From the NCBI GenBank assembly GCA_016929335.1, contig JAFGIY010000233.1:45262-109261 (forward strand): a stretch of 64,000 nt of DNA, in the 5' to 3' direction. Each line of letters begins with the position of its first letter. Positions within the stretch are counted from its first letter, which is position 1. The position numbers were made by a program, and so were the translations under genes. The notes under the pieces are model-generated. The model made no database searches. It worked only from the letters and a program-made list of their open reading frames with translations, and was not told the origin of the DNA. Positions 9,029-18,827 of this stretch are shown here, one piece after another. Source of the DNA: Acidobacteriota bacterium. Lineage in GTDB: Bacteria; Acidobacteriota; UBA6911.

Positions 9029-10759
9029 TCAGGCCTCTTCCTGCGTTACCCGAAGAACCTCGGAAATGCTGGTTACTCCCTGTCGCACCTTCAGCCATCC
9101 ATCGTCGCGGAGCGGACGCATGCCGTTTTCGATCGCCTTCTTTCGTATCTGATTGGAATCCGCTTTTGCTACCGTCAGCTTGCGAATGTCGTCCGTGACG
9201 TTCATGAGTTCATAAATGCCCACGCGGCCGATGAAGCCCGTGTTGCTGCACTGCTCGCATCCGCGACCTTCATAAAAATGATTCGGCCCGCTTCTGGGAT
9301 CTCCGCGCCTGAAACCGATTTCATCCAGCATTTCGGGCACCGGAAAAACTTCCATTTTGCAGGAAGGACAGATAACCCTGACAAGCCGCTGGGCCAGAAC
9401 TCCCAGCAATGAAGACGCGATCAGATAATCTTCCGCTCCCATGTCGATCAGGCGCGTAATAGCGCTTGGGGCATCGTTGGTATGCAGCGTTGAAAATACC
9501 AGATGGCCGGTCAGAGCGGCGCGGATGGCAATTTCAGCCGTTTCCAGGTCCCGGATTTCCCCGACCATGATGACATCCGGATCCTGCCGGACGATATGGC
9601 GGAGGCCCGAAGCAAAGGTCAGCCCGATCTGGGAGTTTACGTGGATCTGGTTTACTCCGTCGATCTGATACTCGATCGGGTCCTCGATGGTTATGATCTT
9701 CTTGTCCGGAAGATTGATTGTGGTCAGCGCACTGTAGAGCGTGGTGGTCTTCCCGCTGCCCGTAGGCCCGGTCACCAGAAAGATCCCGTGCGGGCGGCGG
9801 ATCAAGGATTCGAATTCGCGCAGAGAGTCCTCCGGGAAACCCAGACGGCGAATGTCGTACAGGCTCGTGTTGCTCTTGTCCAGAATACGCATCACAACGC
9901 TTTCTCCGTAAAGCGTGGGGAGAGTTGAAACGCGCAGGTCAATGTCTTTTCCGAGGACCTTCAGTTTAATCCTTCCGTCCTGGGGCAGGCGCCGTTCCGC
10001 GATATTGAGCTTCGACATGATTTTTACGCGGCTGATAAGAGCGGCTTTGAGTTTTTTGGGAGGAGACTCGACGTCATGCAGGATGCCGTCAATCCTGTAG
10101 CGCACCTTCAGATCTTTCTCAAACGGCTCAATGTGAATGTCGCTTGCGCGGCTTTCGATAGCCTTGGAAATCAGGAGGTTAACCAGGCGGATCACGGGAG
10201 CTTCGGAGGCCAGATCCTTCAGTTGCTCGATATCTTCTATCTCATCCGAAAGACTTTCGATGTTTCCTTCATCGATGCCCTCGATAATCCTTCCCAGCGT
10301 GCTGGCTGCCGAACCATAGAACTTTTCGAGAACGTCCATGACTTCACTTTCGGCGGCAAGCACGGCTTTCAGCTGATACCCCGTCGATTGCCGGACCGAA
10401 TCCAGTGTGGCCGCATCCAGCGGATCGGTCATTGCGAGCGTGAGAACGTTCCCTTCCAGCGCTATCGGGACGAACTTGCACTGCTTCATAAACCGAAAAG
10501 TCAGCACGTTGTCGAGTATCGGAACCGGCGGATAATCGGCGGCGGAAACAGCCGGGATCCCGAGATGCTCTGATACGACGGCGAGACAATCTCTTTCCGA
10601 CACATAACCGAGATCCACAAGAAGCTTGCCGATTTTTTCCCGCGATTCCGACTGGAGATTCAGGGCCGTCCGCAACTCTTCTTCATCAATCAGTCCGCGC
10701 TCCAGGAAGACTTGACCGATGAGCTTTTTGGATTTGAGAGCTTCGACTTTAATACTCAA
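9029..10759 (-). CDS. gspE: Type II secretion ATPase GspE
   Basis: This is the cytoplasmic hexameric ATPase that powers pseudopilus assembly. It has an N-terminal MshEN-type region (about 10-150, GQVFLERGLIDEEELRTAL), then the GspE core with Walker A GPTGSGKTTTLYSAL, Asp box and Walker B (DPDVIMVGEIRDLETAEIA), a His box (TGHLVFSTLHTNDAPSA) and a four-cysteine zinc element (CPSC ... CEQC). The start is TTG at 10759: it overlaps the upstream gene's stop by 11 bases, and AAAGGA precedes it. 576 residues is normal for long GspE/PilB forms. PilB is homologous, but the neighbours point to GspE. Confidence 0.95.
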   Translation of the reverse strand: MSIKVEALKSKKLIGQVFLERGLIDEEELRTALNLQSESREKIGKLLVDLGYVSERDCLAVVSEHLGIPAVSAADYPPVPILDNVLTFRFMKQCKFVPIALEGNVLTLAMTDPLDAATLDSVRQSTGYQLKAVLAAESEVMDVLEKFYGSAASTLGRIIEGIDEGNIESLSDEIEDIEQLKDLASEAPVIRLVNLLISKAIESRASDIHIEPFEKDLKVRYRIDGILHDVESPPKKLKAALISRVKIMSKLNIAERRLPQDGRIKLKVLGKDIDLRVSTLPTLYGESVVMRILDKSNTSLYDIRRLGFPEDSLREFESLIRRPHGIFLVTGPTGSGKTTTLYSALTTINLPDKKIITIEDPIEYQIDGVNQIHVNSQIGLTFASGLRHIVRQDPDVIMVGEIRDLETAEIAIRAALTGHLVFSTLHTNDAPSAITRLIDMGAEDYLIASSLLGVLAQRLVRVICPSCKMEVFPVPEMLDEIGFRRGDPRSGPNHFYEGRGCEQCSNTGFIGRVGIYELMNVTDDIRKLTVAKADSNQIRKKAIENGMRPLRDDGWLKVRQGVTSISEVLRVTQEEA

Positions 10760-11396
10760 CGATTTTCATCCTTTGTTTAAATTCCTTTAATCGATCGGGT
10801 CTCTGCCCAAGTTCATCCAGATCTTTCTTGAGAGTACTCATGATTATGGTCTTATTCTCATTGGTTTCCCCAGGGATATTGCGGTCCTCGACAAACGCGA
10901 TGATGGCAATGCGCTCATCCTTCCGGAGCTGGGGGAAAATATCACCACTATTCTGCAGCACCTGAACCAGCTTCTCCTTCAATTCCTCAATGCGCTTCGC
11001 CTTCACTTCCGAAGAATATGCCCGCCGGGTGCGAACCTGACCAAAGGGCGTTTTGATCACCGCGCGGTGAATATTGACGAGAAAAGTAAAACTGACTCCA
11101 TATCCCTGGAGATACACTCCCTTGGCTTTCTGCACCACCGCAAACGGGTTTTCACTGAAGCTGCTGTTGATAACCGCATTAATGGCATCCTCAAATTTCA
11201 GGATACCCTCGCGCGCGGCGGCATAATCCGCGTGGGTATCCGCGGCCTCCTGGCTTCCCCCGAAGGTGTGAATTGCGAATGGGAATCCGAAAGCGCATAG
11301 CGTTAACAATAGCAGAACGCTGTGCCTGGAAGCCATTTTGATAATGCCCGGTATCTTCATGTAATGCCTCGCGAGTGTCTTGAGATCAATTTCCAT
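10749..11396 (-). CDS. Membrane-anchored protein of unknown function, between anti-sigma and gspE
   Basis: I do not recognise the family. The protein has an N-terminal hydrophobic segment (SVLLLLTLCAFGFPFAIHTF, about residues 25-45), so it is exported or anchored. A mixed alpha/beta region follows (AVVQKAKGVYLQGYGVSFTFLV) and a charged helical C-terminus. It overlaps the anti-sigma gene by 11 bases (ATGGAAATTGA) and gspE by 11 bases, so it is locked between regulator and secretion ATPase. That position suggests a sensor or modulator of the sigma switch or a secretion accessory, but this is inference only. Confidence 0.8.
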   Translation of the reverse strand: MEIDLKTLARHYMKIPGIIKMASRHSVLLLLTLCAFGFPFAIHTFGGSQEAADTHADYAAAREGILKFEDAINAVINSSFSENPFAVVQKAKGVYLQGYGVSFTFLVNIHRAVIKTPFGQVRTRRAYSSEVKAKRIEELKEKLVQVLQNSGDIFPQLRKDERIAIIAFVEDRNIPGETNENKTIIMSTLKKDLDELGQRPDRLKEFKQRMKIVEY

Positions 11397-11925
11397 TTTG
11401 AATCAAACTCCTGTTGCTGCGGACATATTGCAGATCCATCCAACGATCCTGTTCAACCGTATCCAGCATTTTAAGGATCATCAGTCGGCTGGTTTCGCTT
11501 ATCCGGATCTCGCTGTCGTTCATAATAGCCTCGACTTCCGATTTCGTGTAGTAATCCCGCGCCGGTTCCTGTTCTTTAAAGAGCCCTGTACTGAAGCTGA
11601 ATCCTTCGCGGTTCCAGGATATCCGGGTGTTTGCCAGCGCAAGGAAACATATAACAAGCATTGCCGCGATGGCCGCGTATCGAAGATACTTCCAGGGGAA
11701 TTCCCGGGATGAGGCTGGTGCATATCCGGCCATTGCCACATTCCTCGGAGGAGCTTCATCTTTCCAAAGCTTCAGGTATTTCCGCGTATTCCTCAATTCC
11801 TCCAGTTCCTTGCGGCAGGCGGGGCAGATTCTAAGATGCTCCTGCGCTTCGATACTGTCAGGCGAATCACCGCCTTCATCATAAATAAGCTCAATGAGAT
11901 GATCTCGGATTTCATCGCAATTCAT
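11386..11925 (-). CDS. Anti-sigma factor with zinc-finger (zf-HC2) domain
   Basis: This is a predicted membrane anti-sigma factor for the ECF sigma gene just upstream. The N-terminus carries the ZAS-type motif (C3 and HLRICPAC, H-x3-C-x2-C). One membrane helix follows (YLRYAAIAAMLVICFLALA, about 79-98), then a periplasmic part with a late acidic helix. The 30-base gap to the sigma gene and the shared direction are the normal arrangement for a cognate pair. Signal and release mechanism are not visible. Confidence 0.88.
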   Translation of the reverse strand: MNCDEIRDHLIELIYDEGGDSPDSIEAQEHLRICPACRKELEELRNTRKYLKLWKDEAPPRNVAMAGYAPASSREFPWKYLRYAAIAAMLVICFLALANTRISWNREGFSFSTGLFKEQEPARDYYTKSEVEAIMNDSEIRISETSRLMILKMLDTVEQDRWMDLQYVRSNRSLIQNGN

Positions 11926-11955
11926 ATCGGTTAATCCTTTTCCGTTCCCAAAAAC

Positions 11956-12531
11956 CTATGATTCTCCCAACCTGATGCCCAAGCGTTTCAGGTTACGCTG
12001 CACGCCTCGCAATCCGTGGTAAAGGCGTGACTTTGCGGTGGATAGAGGGCAGTTCATCACATTCGCCAGTTCTTCCAGGCTCAGTCCTACGTATTCCTTC
12101 AATACTATGGCTGTCCGGTGGTCCTCACTGAGATCTGCCAATGCCTTGCGGACGATATCCAGCGCTTCCAGTGATTCACTGCCGTTGGAAGCTGCAGGTA
12201 TATTTTCCAGAAGCTCAGCAGCATCTCCGGTGCGATCAGAGGCCGGATCCAGAGCGAGAAGGTTGGAAGATCGGGATTTTCGCCGGGCTCGGCAGTGGTT
12301 CAGCGTGATTTTGTAAAGCCATGTTGAAAAACTGCCCGGTTCACGAAGGCTTCGAATGGATCTGAAAACCGAAAGGAATGTTTCCTGGACGATATCCTGG
12401 GCGTCCTCGCGGTTGCCCAGCATATGCCAGGCTAAATTGTATATTTTCCTTTCCCAATGCCGGACGATCCTGTTGAATGCCTCTTCTTCCCCTTCGAGAA
12501 ATCTTCGAACCACCTCCTCGGTTTCCGCCAT
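11956..12531 (-). CDS. ECF-type RNA polymerase sigma factor (heads the T2SS gene run)
   Basis: This is an alternative sigma factor of the sigma-70 ECF group. Region 2 is seen in FNRIVRHWERKIYNLAWHML and DAQDIVQETFLSVFRSIRSL, and region 4 in LSLEELANVMNCPLSTAKSR; regions 1 and 3 are absent, as expected. 191 residues is typical. It is the first gene of the run that leads through an anti-sigma factor into gspE-D. A sigma-70-like promoter lies at 12583-12610. It probably recognises a promoter of its own, but I could not identify a diagnostic ECF motif. Confidence 0.92.
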   Translation of the reverse strand: MAETEEVVRRFLEGEEEAFNRIVRHWERKIYNLAWHMLGNREDAQDIVQETFLSVFRSIRSLREPGSFSTWLYKITLNHCRARRKSRSSNLLALDPASDRTGDAAELLENIPAASNGSESLEALDIVRKALADLSEDHRTAIVLKEYVGLSLEELANVMNCPLSTAKSRLYHGLRGVQRNLKRLGIRLGES

Positions 12532-12582
12532 GTACAGATTCCTCGATTGGATTCCTCCATAAAACCCGCCGGTATTAGGGAT

Positions 12583-12610
12583 ATTTTAGCCCACCGAAAA
12601 GTCTAAACAA
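12583..12610 (-). promoter_or_regulatory. Predicted promoter of the ECF sigma/T2SS run
   Basis: On the minus strand TTGTTT (12610-12605) and TAAAAT (12588-12583) are separated by 16 bases, about 50 bases before the sigma factor ATG. The word-repeat hairpin 12611-12717 lies immediately upstream. Confidence 0.45.
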
Positions 12611-12717
12611 ATTGACGATTTTAGATTGACGATTGAAAAAATACATCTCATTAGAGGCTCGGATCCAGCTCAAAAGGTCTGTTTTCAATCGTCAATCGTC
12701 AATCTAAAATCGTCAAT
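12611..12717. repeat. Inverted short-word repeat (unit ATTGACG) between guaB and the ECF sigma gene
   Basis: The left arm is 12611-12639 and the right arm 12682-12717. The right arm's complement is identical to the left arm except for one extra 7-bp ATTGACG unit, so a stem of about 29 bp with a 42-base loop can form. It could end guaB transcription, but neither arm is followed by a proper T-run. It belongs to the dispersed class of word repeats described in the findings. Confidence 0.85.
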
Positions 12718-12733
12718 CAGTCTGCTTGAGCCC

Positions 12734-14340
<1,607 letters not shown>

Positions 14341-14349
14341 TGCTTTATG

Positions 14350-17019
14350 TTACCTGCCATGACACTTTTTATACTTCTTGCCGCTGCCGCAGGGGCAGGG
14401 ATCGTTTCTGCCTACCTTTACCTGGTCACGCTTTGACGGACCTGAGCCGGTTCCATCCGCCGAACTGTACACCAGGTTCTGTTCTCTCTGCGCTTTGCGG
14501 CGTGCTTCTTCACGCTCCTTTTCGCGAGCTTCATGTTCTTCCTGGCTGATCGGCTCGAACAGGTAAAGGAAGCGGATTGTCTCCTCTTCAATGCGGGACC
14601 GAAGCTCCTCGAACATGCTGAAGCTTTCCTTTTTATATTCGATTAACGGATCCCGTTGTCCGTATCCGCGAAGCCCGATTCCCTCTTTCAGGTGATCGAG
14701 AGACCAAAGGTGATCCTTCCATTGCGCATCCAGCACCTGCAGCATAAACATGCGTTCCTGAAAGCGCATGTATTCAGAACCGAACCGCTTTTCCTTTTCC
14801 TCGTAAATTGTCCGGACCTTCTGTGACAGCTTTTCCGCCAGTTCTTCGTAGGTCAATGTCTTGAGGTCGAAACCAAGCTGAACCATATCGAAGCCGAACT
14901 GATTCCCCAGACCGACCCGCAAGCCTTCCATGTCCCACGTGTCGACGGCTTTCTCCCTGGGAGCATATTGGCCCACGAGATCCATCAGAATATCTTCCGC
15001 GAGCTCCCGGACGTAATCTTTCTGATCCGCTCCTTCCAGAAGCTCCCGCCTGATGGCGTAGATGGCTTCCCGCTGCTTGTTCATCACGTCATCGTATTCG
15101 AGCAGGTGTTTGCGGATTTCGAAGTTCCTGGCTTCGACCTGTTTCTGAGCCCTTTCGATCTGGCGCGTGATGAGCTTGCTTTCAATCGGAACGCCTTCAT
15201 CCATTCCCAGCGATTGCATGATTCCCGAAATTCGGTCGCTGGCAAAAATCCGCATGAGGTCGTCTTCCAGGGAGAGATAAAAACGGGAAGAACCCGGATC
15301 TCCTTGCCGCCCGGACCGCCCGCGCAGCTGGTTATCGATGCGGCGTGCCTCATGCCGTTCAGTTCCCAGGATGTGCAGGCCGCCCATTGCCACGACTTCG
15401 TCGTGTTCTTTGGGGCTGACTTCCAGCCAGTGTTTGTGGATGCGCTCATATTCTTCCTTCGGCGCTGTTGCAGCATCCAGATTTTTTTCGCGCAGGGTTT
15501 GCATCGTGAGAAATTCAGGATTGCCGCCAAGAAGGATATCCGTTCCACGTCCGGCCATGTTGGTAGCGATCGTCACGGCTTTCCTGCGTCCGGCCTGCGC
15601 GACGATTTCGGCTTCTTTGGCGTGGTACTTGGCATTCAGAACGACGTGAGGAATGCCATTCCTTTTGAGCAGCGTACTCAGCTTTTCCGATTTCTCAATC
15701 GAGATAGTGCCGACGAGGACCGGCCTTCCATTCTCGTAAAGCTCCTTGATTTCGTTGACGACGGCGTTGTATTTCTCGCGCTCTGTCCGGTAGATGACGT
15801 CGGGATATTCCGTGCGGATAAGCTGCCGGTTGGTGGGAATGACATTCACTTCAAGCTTGTATATCTTATAAAACTCTTCCGCCTCGGTCTCGGCTGTACC
15901 GGTCATGCCGGCCAGCTTCTTATACATCCGGAAATAGTTCTGGAAGGTAATGGTGGCGAGGGTCTGATTTTCTCTCTCGATCTTGACGTTTTCTTTCGCT
16001 TCCAGTGCCTGGTGCAGGCCGTCGCTGTAGCGGCGTCCCGGCATCAATCTACCGGTAAACTCGTCGACGATGACGACCTCACCGTCTTTGACCATATAAT
16101 CGACGTCCCTTTTGAAGAGCAGGTGTGCTTTCAGAGCCTGGTCGATATGATGCTTCCACTCCATGTTTTGAGGCTCGAACAGATTGCCGACTGCAAGGAG
16201 TTTTTCAGCCTTTTCCACCCCCTCCTCAGTCAGGTTGACGGTCCGGGCTTTTTCATCGATCTGGAAATCGATATCGCGCCTCAGCCTTGGGACAATGCGA
16301 TCGACCTTGTAGTACTTGTCGGTGGATTCTTCCGCCGGCCCCGAAATGATCAGAGGCGTTCGCGCCTCGTCGATGAGGATGGAGTCGACTTCATCGACGA
16401 TGCCGTAATGGTATCCCCGCTGGACACAGTCCCGCAGGTCGTATTTCATGTTGTCGCGGAGATAGTCGAATCCAAGTTCGTTGTTTGTCCCGTAGGTGAT
16501 GTCGGCGGCATAGGCGATTTTGCGTTCCTCGTCCGTCAGAGGATGCTGGATGCAGTTGACGGTCAAGCCGAGCGCCCGGTAAATATTGCCCATCCATTCG
16601 GCGTCGCGGCCTGCCAGATAATCGTTGACGGTGACGATATGGACACCCTTGCCCTCCAAGGCGTTGAGGTAAGCCGGAAGGGTTGCGACCAGTGTTTTTC
16701 CTTCACCGGTCTTCATTTCCGCAATACGTCCGCGGTGCAGAACGACACCCCCGATAAGCTGGACATCGAAGTGGCGCATGTTCAGTGTTCGCTTGGAGAC
16801 TTCCCGGACAGTGGCAAAGGCTTCCGGGAGAAGGTCGTCCAGCGGCTCTCCGTTAGCGAGACGTTCGCGGAATTTCGGCGTAAGTCCGGCCAGCACCGAA
16901 TCGGAACGGCGAACCATCTCCGATTCCAGTGCGTTGATCCGCTGCACGATGGGAGCGATCTGCTTGAGATCTCTATCGTTTTTGCTGCCCACGATTTTGG
17001 TGAGAATGGCACTGAACAT
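14350..17019 (-). CDS. secA: Preprotein translocase ATPase SecA
   Basis: SecA drives unfolded proteins through SecYEG, the step before type II export. All landmarks are present: Walker [21 protein letters not shown], the PPXD region, [20 protein letters not shown], the helicase half with [18 protein letters not shown] and [20 protein letters not shown], the helical scaffold, and a C-terminal zinc tail [19 protein letters not shown]. 889 residues is full length. A promoter (TTGACT-17-TAGATT) lies 34 bases upstream, and the Shine-Dalgarno GGAG sits in a small palindrome (17021-17033). It is isolated from neighbours by word repeats on both sides. Confidence 0.98.
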   Translation of the reverse strand: MFSAILTKIVGSKNDRDLKQIAPIVQRINALESEMVRRSDSVLAGLTPKFRERLANGEPLDDLLPEAFATVREVSKRTLNMRHFDVQLIGGVVLHRGRIAEMKTGEGKTLVATLPAYLNALEGKGVHIVTVNDYLAGRDAEWMGNIYRALGLTVNCIQHPLTDEERKIAYAADITYGTNNELGFDYLRDNMKYDLRDCVQRGYHYGIVDEVDSILIDEARTPLIISGPAEESTDKYYKVDRIVPRLRRDIDFQIDEKARTVNLTEEGVEKAEKLLAVGNLFEPQNMEWKHHIDQALKAHLLFKRDVDYMVKDGEVVIVDEFTGRLMPGRRYSDGLHQALEAKENVKIERENQTLATITFQNYFRMYKKLAGMTGTAETEAEEFYKIYKLEVNVIPTNRQLIRTEYPDVIYRTEREKYNAVVNEIKELYENGRPVLVGTISIEKSEKLSTLLKRNGIPHVVLNAKYHAKEAEIVAQAGRRKAVTIATNMAGRGTDILLGGNPEFLTMQTLREKNLDAATAPKEEYERIHKHWLEVSPKEHDEVVAMGGLHILGTERHEARRIDNQLRGRSGRQGDPGSSRFYLSLEDDLMRIFASDRISGIMQSLGMDEGVPIESKLITRQIERAQKQVEARNFEIRKHLLEYDDVMNKQREAIYAIRRELLEGADQKDYVRELAEDILMDLVGQYAPREKAVDTWDMEGLRVGLGNQFGFDMVQLGFDLKTLTYEELAEKLSQKVRTIYEEKEKRFGSEYMRFQERMFMLQVLDAQWKDHLWSLDHLKEGIGLRGYGQRDPLIEYKKESFSMFEELRSRIEEETIRFLYLFEPISQEEHEAREKEREEARRKAQREQNLVYSSADGTGSGPSKRDQVKVGRNDPCPCGSGKKYKKCHGR

Positions 17020-17020
17020 T

Positions 17021-17033
17021 GGAGATTATCTCC
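17021..17033 (-). promoter_or_regulatory. Palindrome covering the secA Shine-Dalgarno
   Basis: On the minus strand the leader reads GGAGATAATCTCC, a 5-bp stem with a 3-base loop, directly before A-ATG. The GGAG arm is the only Shine-Dalgarno candidate, so folding would hide it. Whether such a short stem matters in vivo is unknown. Confidence 0.4.
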
Positions 17034-17052
17034 GGATGGGTATAAATGCGAT

Positions 17053-17081
17053 AATCTAACAGATAGGGGCACGGGAGTCAA
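17053..17081 (-). promoter_or_regulatory. Predicted sigma-70-type promoter of secA
   Basis: On the minus strand TTGACT (17081-17076) and TAGATT (17058-17053) are separated by 17 bases. Transcription would begin near 17046, giving a leader of about 27 bases. Confidence 0.6.
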
Positions 17082-17085
17082 TGTA

Positions 17086-17336
17086 AGGGATAGAGGGTAA
17101 AAGGGGTAGAGGGGTAAAGGGGTATGATGATGGTGAGCACGGTGATTATTGAGTCCCCCAAAATTTAGCGGTACGTTTTAGACCTCGACTTGGACTTGGA
17201 CCTGGACCTTGACTTGGACCGAGCTTTCCCAAACCCGTCCATGTCCAAATCCTTATGAACTGCAGCAATAATCTGCAGGTCTCAACAAAAAGATTCCATC
17301 ACCCCTCCACCCCTTTTTCCCTCTCTCCCCCTATGC
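17086..17336. repeat. Two nested inverted word repeats upstream of secA
   Basis: The outer arms are G-rich (17086-17124, GGGGTAGAGGGGTAAAGGGG) and C-rich (17300-17336). Inside their loop lies a second inverted pair made of the 6-bp word TTGGAC/CTGGAC (17181-17220) and its complement (17236-17253, GTCCATGTCCAAATCC). The whole fills most of the secA-lipoprotein gap; 17337-17505 holds nothing I can identify. Confidence 0.7.
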
Positions 17337-17505
17337 CCGGCGCCGCATGGAGGCAAAAGATCAAGCCACCGGTTCCAATTAATCCGCATTATTCTTGAGT
17401 CAATCCTGCAGTTCCGGCAATACGTCCGGTCTCAACGACTGGAGAAAAGGTGCGACAGGAAAGATGCCGGGGAGGTCTGGTTCTCAACAAAGTGTCGCCC
17501 AGCTG

Positions 17506-17946
17506 CTATTTCTGATAGGATGGAGAGAAGATTACACTTAAAAAATCCCGAATCGTCTGCGCATCATTAACTTCCTTTTTGGAGGAACTGGGAATCGGTT
17601 CCTTTAAAATAAACATATTGATTGCATCACCTCGAGAAATGTTCACAGTGTACAAGAAGCAATCAAAGCAATACCTTTCAAAACCGGCCGCTTTGTCCGG
17701 CGCCATAGTCCCCACCTTCTCCATGGACCGGATGAATCTCTCCAGTGTTGCCGGCTGTACGTGCCGGACTTTGCCTGTCTCCTCAATGACCTTGCCGTCG
17801 GCAAAAATATAGATTTGATTATCCACGCCTGCATATCCGCCTGTGCGTTTGATCGTTATGACAGGCGCATTTGGATTTTCAGATCGGGATTGTTCAGGAA
17901 AACACGAAGCAAAAATTGCGATCAAAATAATAAGTACACCGGCCAT
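17506..17946 (-). CDS. Small predicted lipoprotein of unknown function
   Basis: I do not recognise the family. The ATG at 17946 (MAGVLIIL) is preceded by AAGGAGG at 5 bases and is preferred over the in-frame ATG 5 codons upstream. The N-terminus is a lipoprotein signal (LIAIFASC, lipobox FASC). The mature part includes VITIKRTGGYAGVDNQIYIF and ADGKVIEETGKVRHVQPAT, a beta-rich pattern seen in small proteins of the inhibitor/lipocalin-like type, and two further Cys (RYCFDCF) that could form a disulfide. It stands alone between word-repeat regions. Confidence 0.72.
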   Translation of the reverse strand: MAGVLIILIAIFASCFPEQSRSENPNAPVITIKRTGGYAGVDNQIYIFADGKVIEETGKVRHVQPATLERFIRSMEKVGTMAPDKAAGFERYCFDCFLYTVNISRGDAINMFILKEPIPSSSKKEVNDAQTIRDFLSVIFSPSYQK

Positions 17947-18145
17947 AACTGCCTCCTTCATAGAGATATAACGCGCAGGATGTGTCCTGTCTTAGAATAA
18001 AATTTGCTCTTCACTGCATTGTATTTTACATGCGAGGGAAAAAGAGATAACGCTGCATGAGCTCAGCGAGAGGCTCGCAAAGATGGCCGAACAGTAAATG
18101 GAAAAAGGAACGAAGGAATAGAGTCCGTCCGCTATTAAAATATCT

Positions 18146-18206
18146 TCTTCCCTTTACCCTTCTACCCCTTTACCCCGTTATGCCTCTCCCCCCCTCTCCC
18201 TCCATT
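18146..18206. repeat. C-rich word repeat upstream of gmhA
   Basis: Tandem words of the type CCCTTTACC, CCCTTCTACC and CCCCTTTACCCC run up to 43 bases before the gmhA ATG. This is one arm of the word class seen at 14221-14340 and 17086-17336; no clear second arm is present. Confidence 0.6.
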
Positions 18207-18248
18207 TGGAACTTGACTTGTCGGGGGGCCTGACGGATCTTGGAAACC

Positions 18249-18821
18249 ATGATTAACACCATACGAAATGCTGTAACCGACAGCCTTGAGCTTAAAAAAA
18301 CCTTTTTCAGCGACAATGAAGAGCTTATTGCCGGAGTGGGCAGGGAAATCTGCTCTGCATTGGAAAACGGCAATAAGGTTCTCCTTTTTGGGAACGGTGG
18401 CAGCGCTGCGGATGCCCAGCACATTGCGGCGGAGTGGGTAGGACGGTTTATGCGTGAGCGCCGGCCTCTTCCGGCCATTGCTTTGACAACCGACACGTCT
18501 ATCCTGACGGCAGTTGGAAACGATTACGGATTCGACCAGATCTTCGCCAGGCAGGTGCGTGCTCTGGGACAAAAGGGCGATGTTGCCATAGCAATTTCGA
18601 CTAGCGGCAATTCGCCGAATGTTCTACTGGCCGCGGATGCCGCGCGGGAAATGGGGATGATTACGGTAGGGCTGACGGGCAGGGACGGCGGCAAGCTGGG
18701 TTCCAGAGTGCAGTATCACTTGAATGTTCCGCATAGGCTTTCGGCGAGAGTTCAGGAAGTCCATGGCATGATCGGCCACATACTATGTGAGCTGGTGGAT
18801 AAATATATGAAAGGATTGTAA
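18249..18821 (+). CDS. gmhA: Sedoheptulose-7-phosphate isomerase (phosphoheptose isomerase)
   Basis: GmhA converts sedoheptulose 7-phosphate to D-glycero-D-manno-heptose 7-phosphate, the first step toward the heptose of LPS core. It is a SIS-domain protein: VLLFGNGGSAADAQHIAAEW (phosphosugar loop), ALTTDTSILTAVGNDYGFDQ, ISTSGNSPNVLLAADAAREM, and a C-terminal HxxxGH pattern (EVHGMIGHILCEL) for zinc. The ATG at 18249 is preferred to a TTG 3 codons earlier. The related SIS protein DiaA is an alternative. The next gene starts 6 bases downstream, so the two are co-expressed. Confidence 0.9.
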   Translation: MINTIRNAVTDSLELKKTFFSDNEELIAGVGREICSALENGNKVLLFGNGGSAADAQHIAAEWVGRFMRERRPLPAIALTTDTSILTAVGNDYGFDQIFARQVRALGQKGDVAIAISTSGNSPNVLLAADAAREMGMITVGLTGRDGGKLGSRVQYHLNVPHRLSARVQEVHGMIGHILCELVDKYMKGL

Positions 18822-18827
18822 TCGTTC

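Noticed and set aside
12611..12717. Possible CRISPR array or insertion sequence ends
   Set aside because: Units are 7 bp, contiguous and inverted; there are no spacers, no transposase and no target duplication.
14968..17100. Long open frame of 710 codons on the plus strand opposite secA
   Set aside because: It is the antisense of an unmistakable secA; composition is unnatural and there is no ribosome site or family.
18034..18097. Frame ending LHELSERLAKMAEQ-stop upstream of gmhA, possibly the tail of a lost gene
   Set aside because: Only about 20 codons look protein-like, with no start or family; too little to call a pseudogene.
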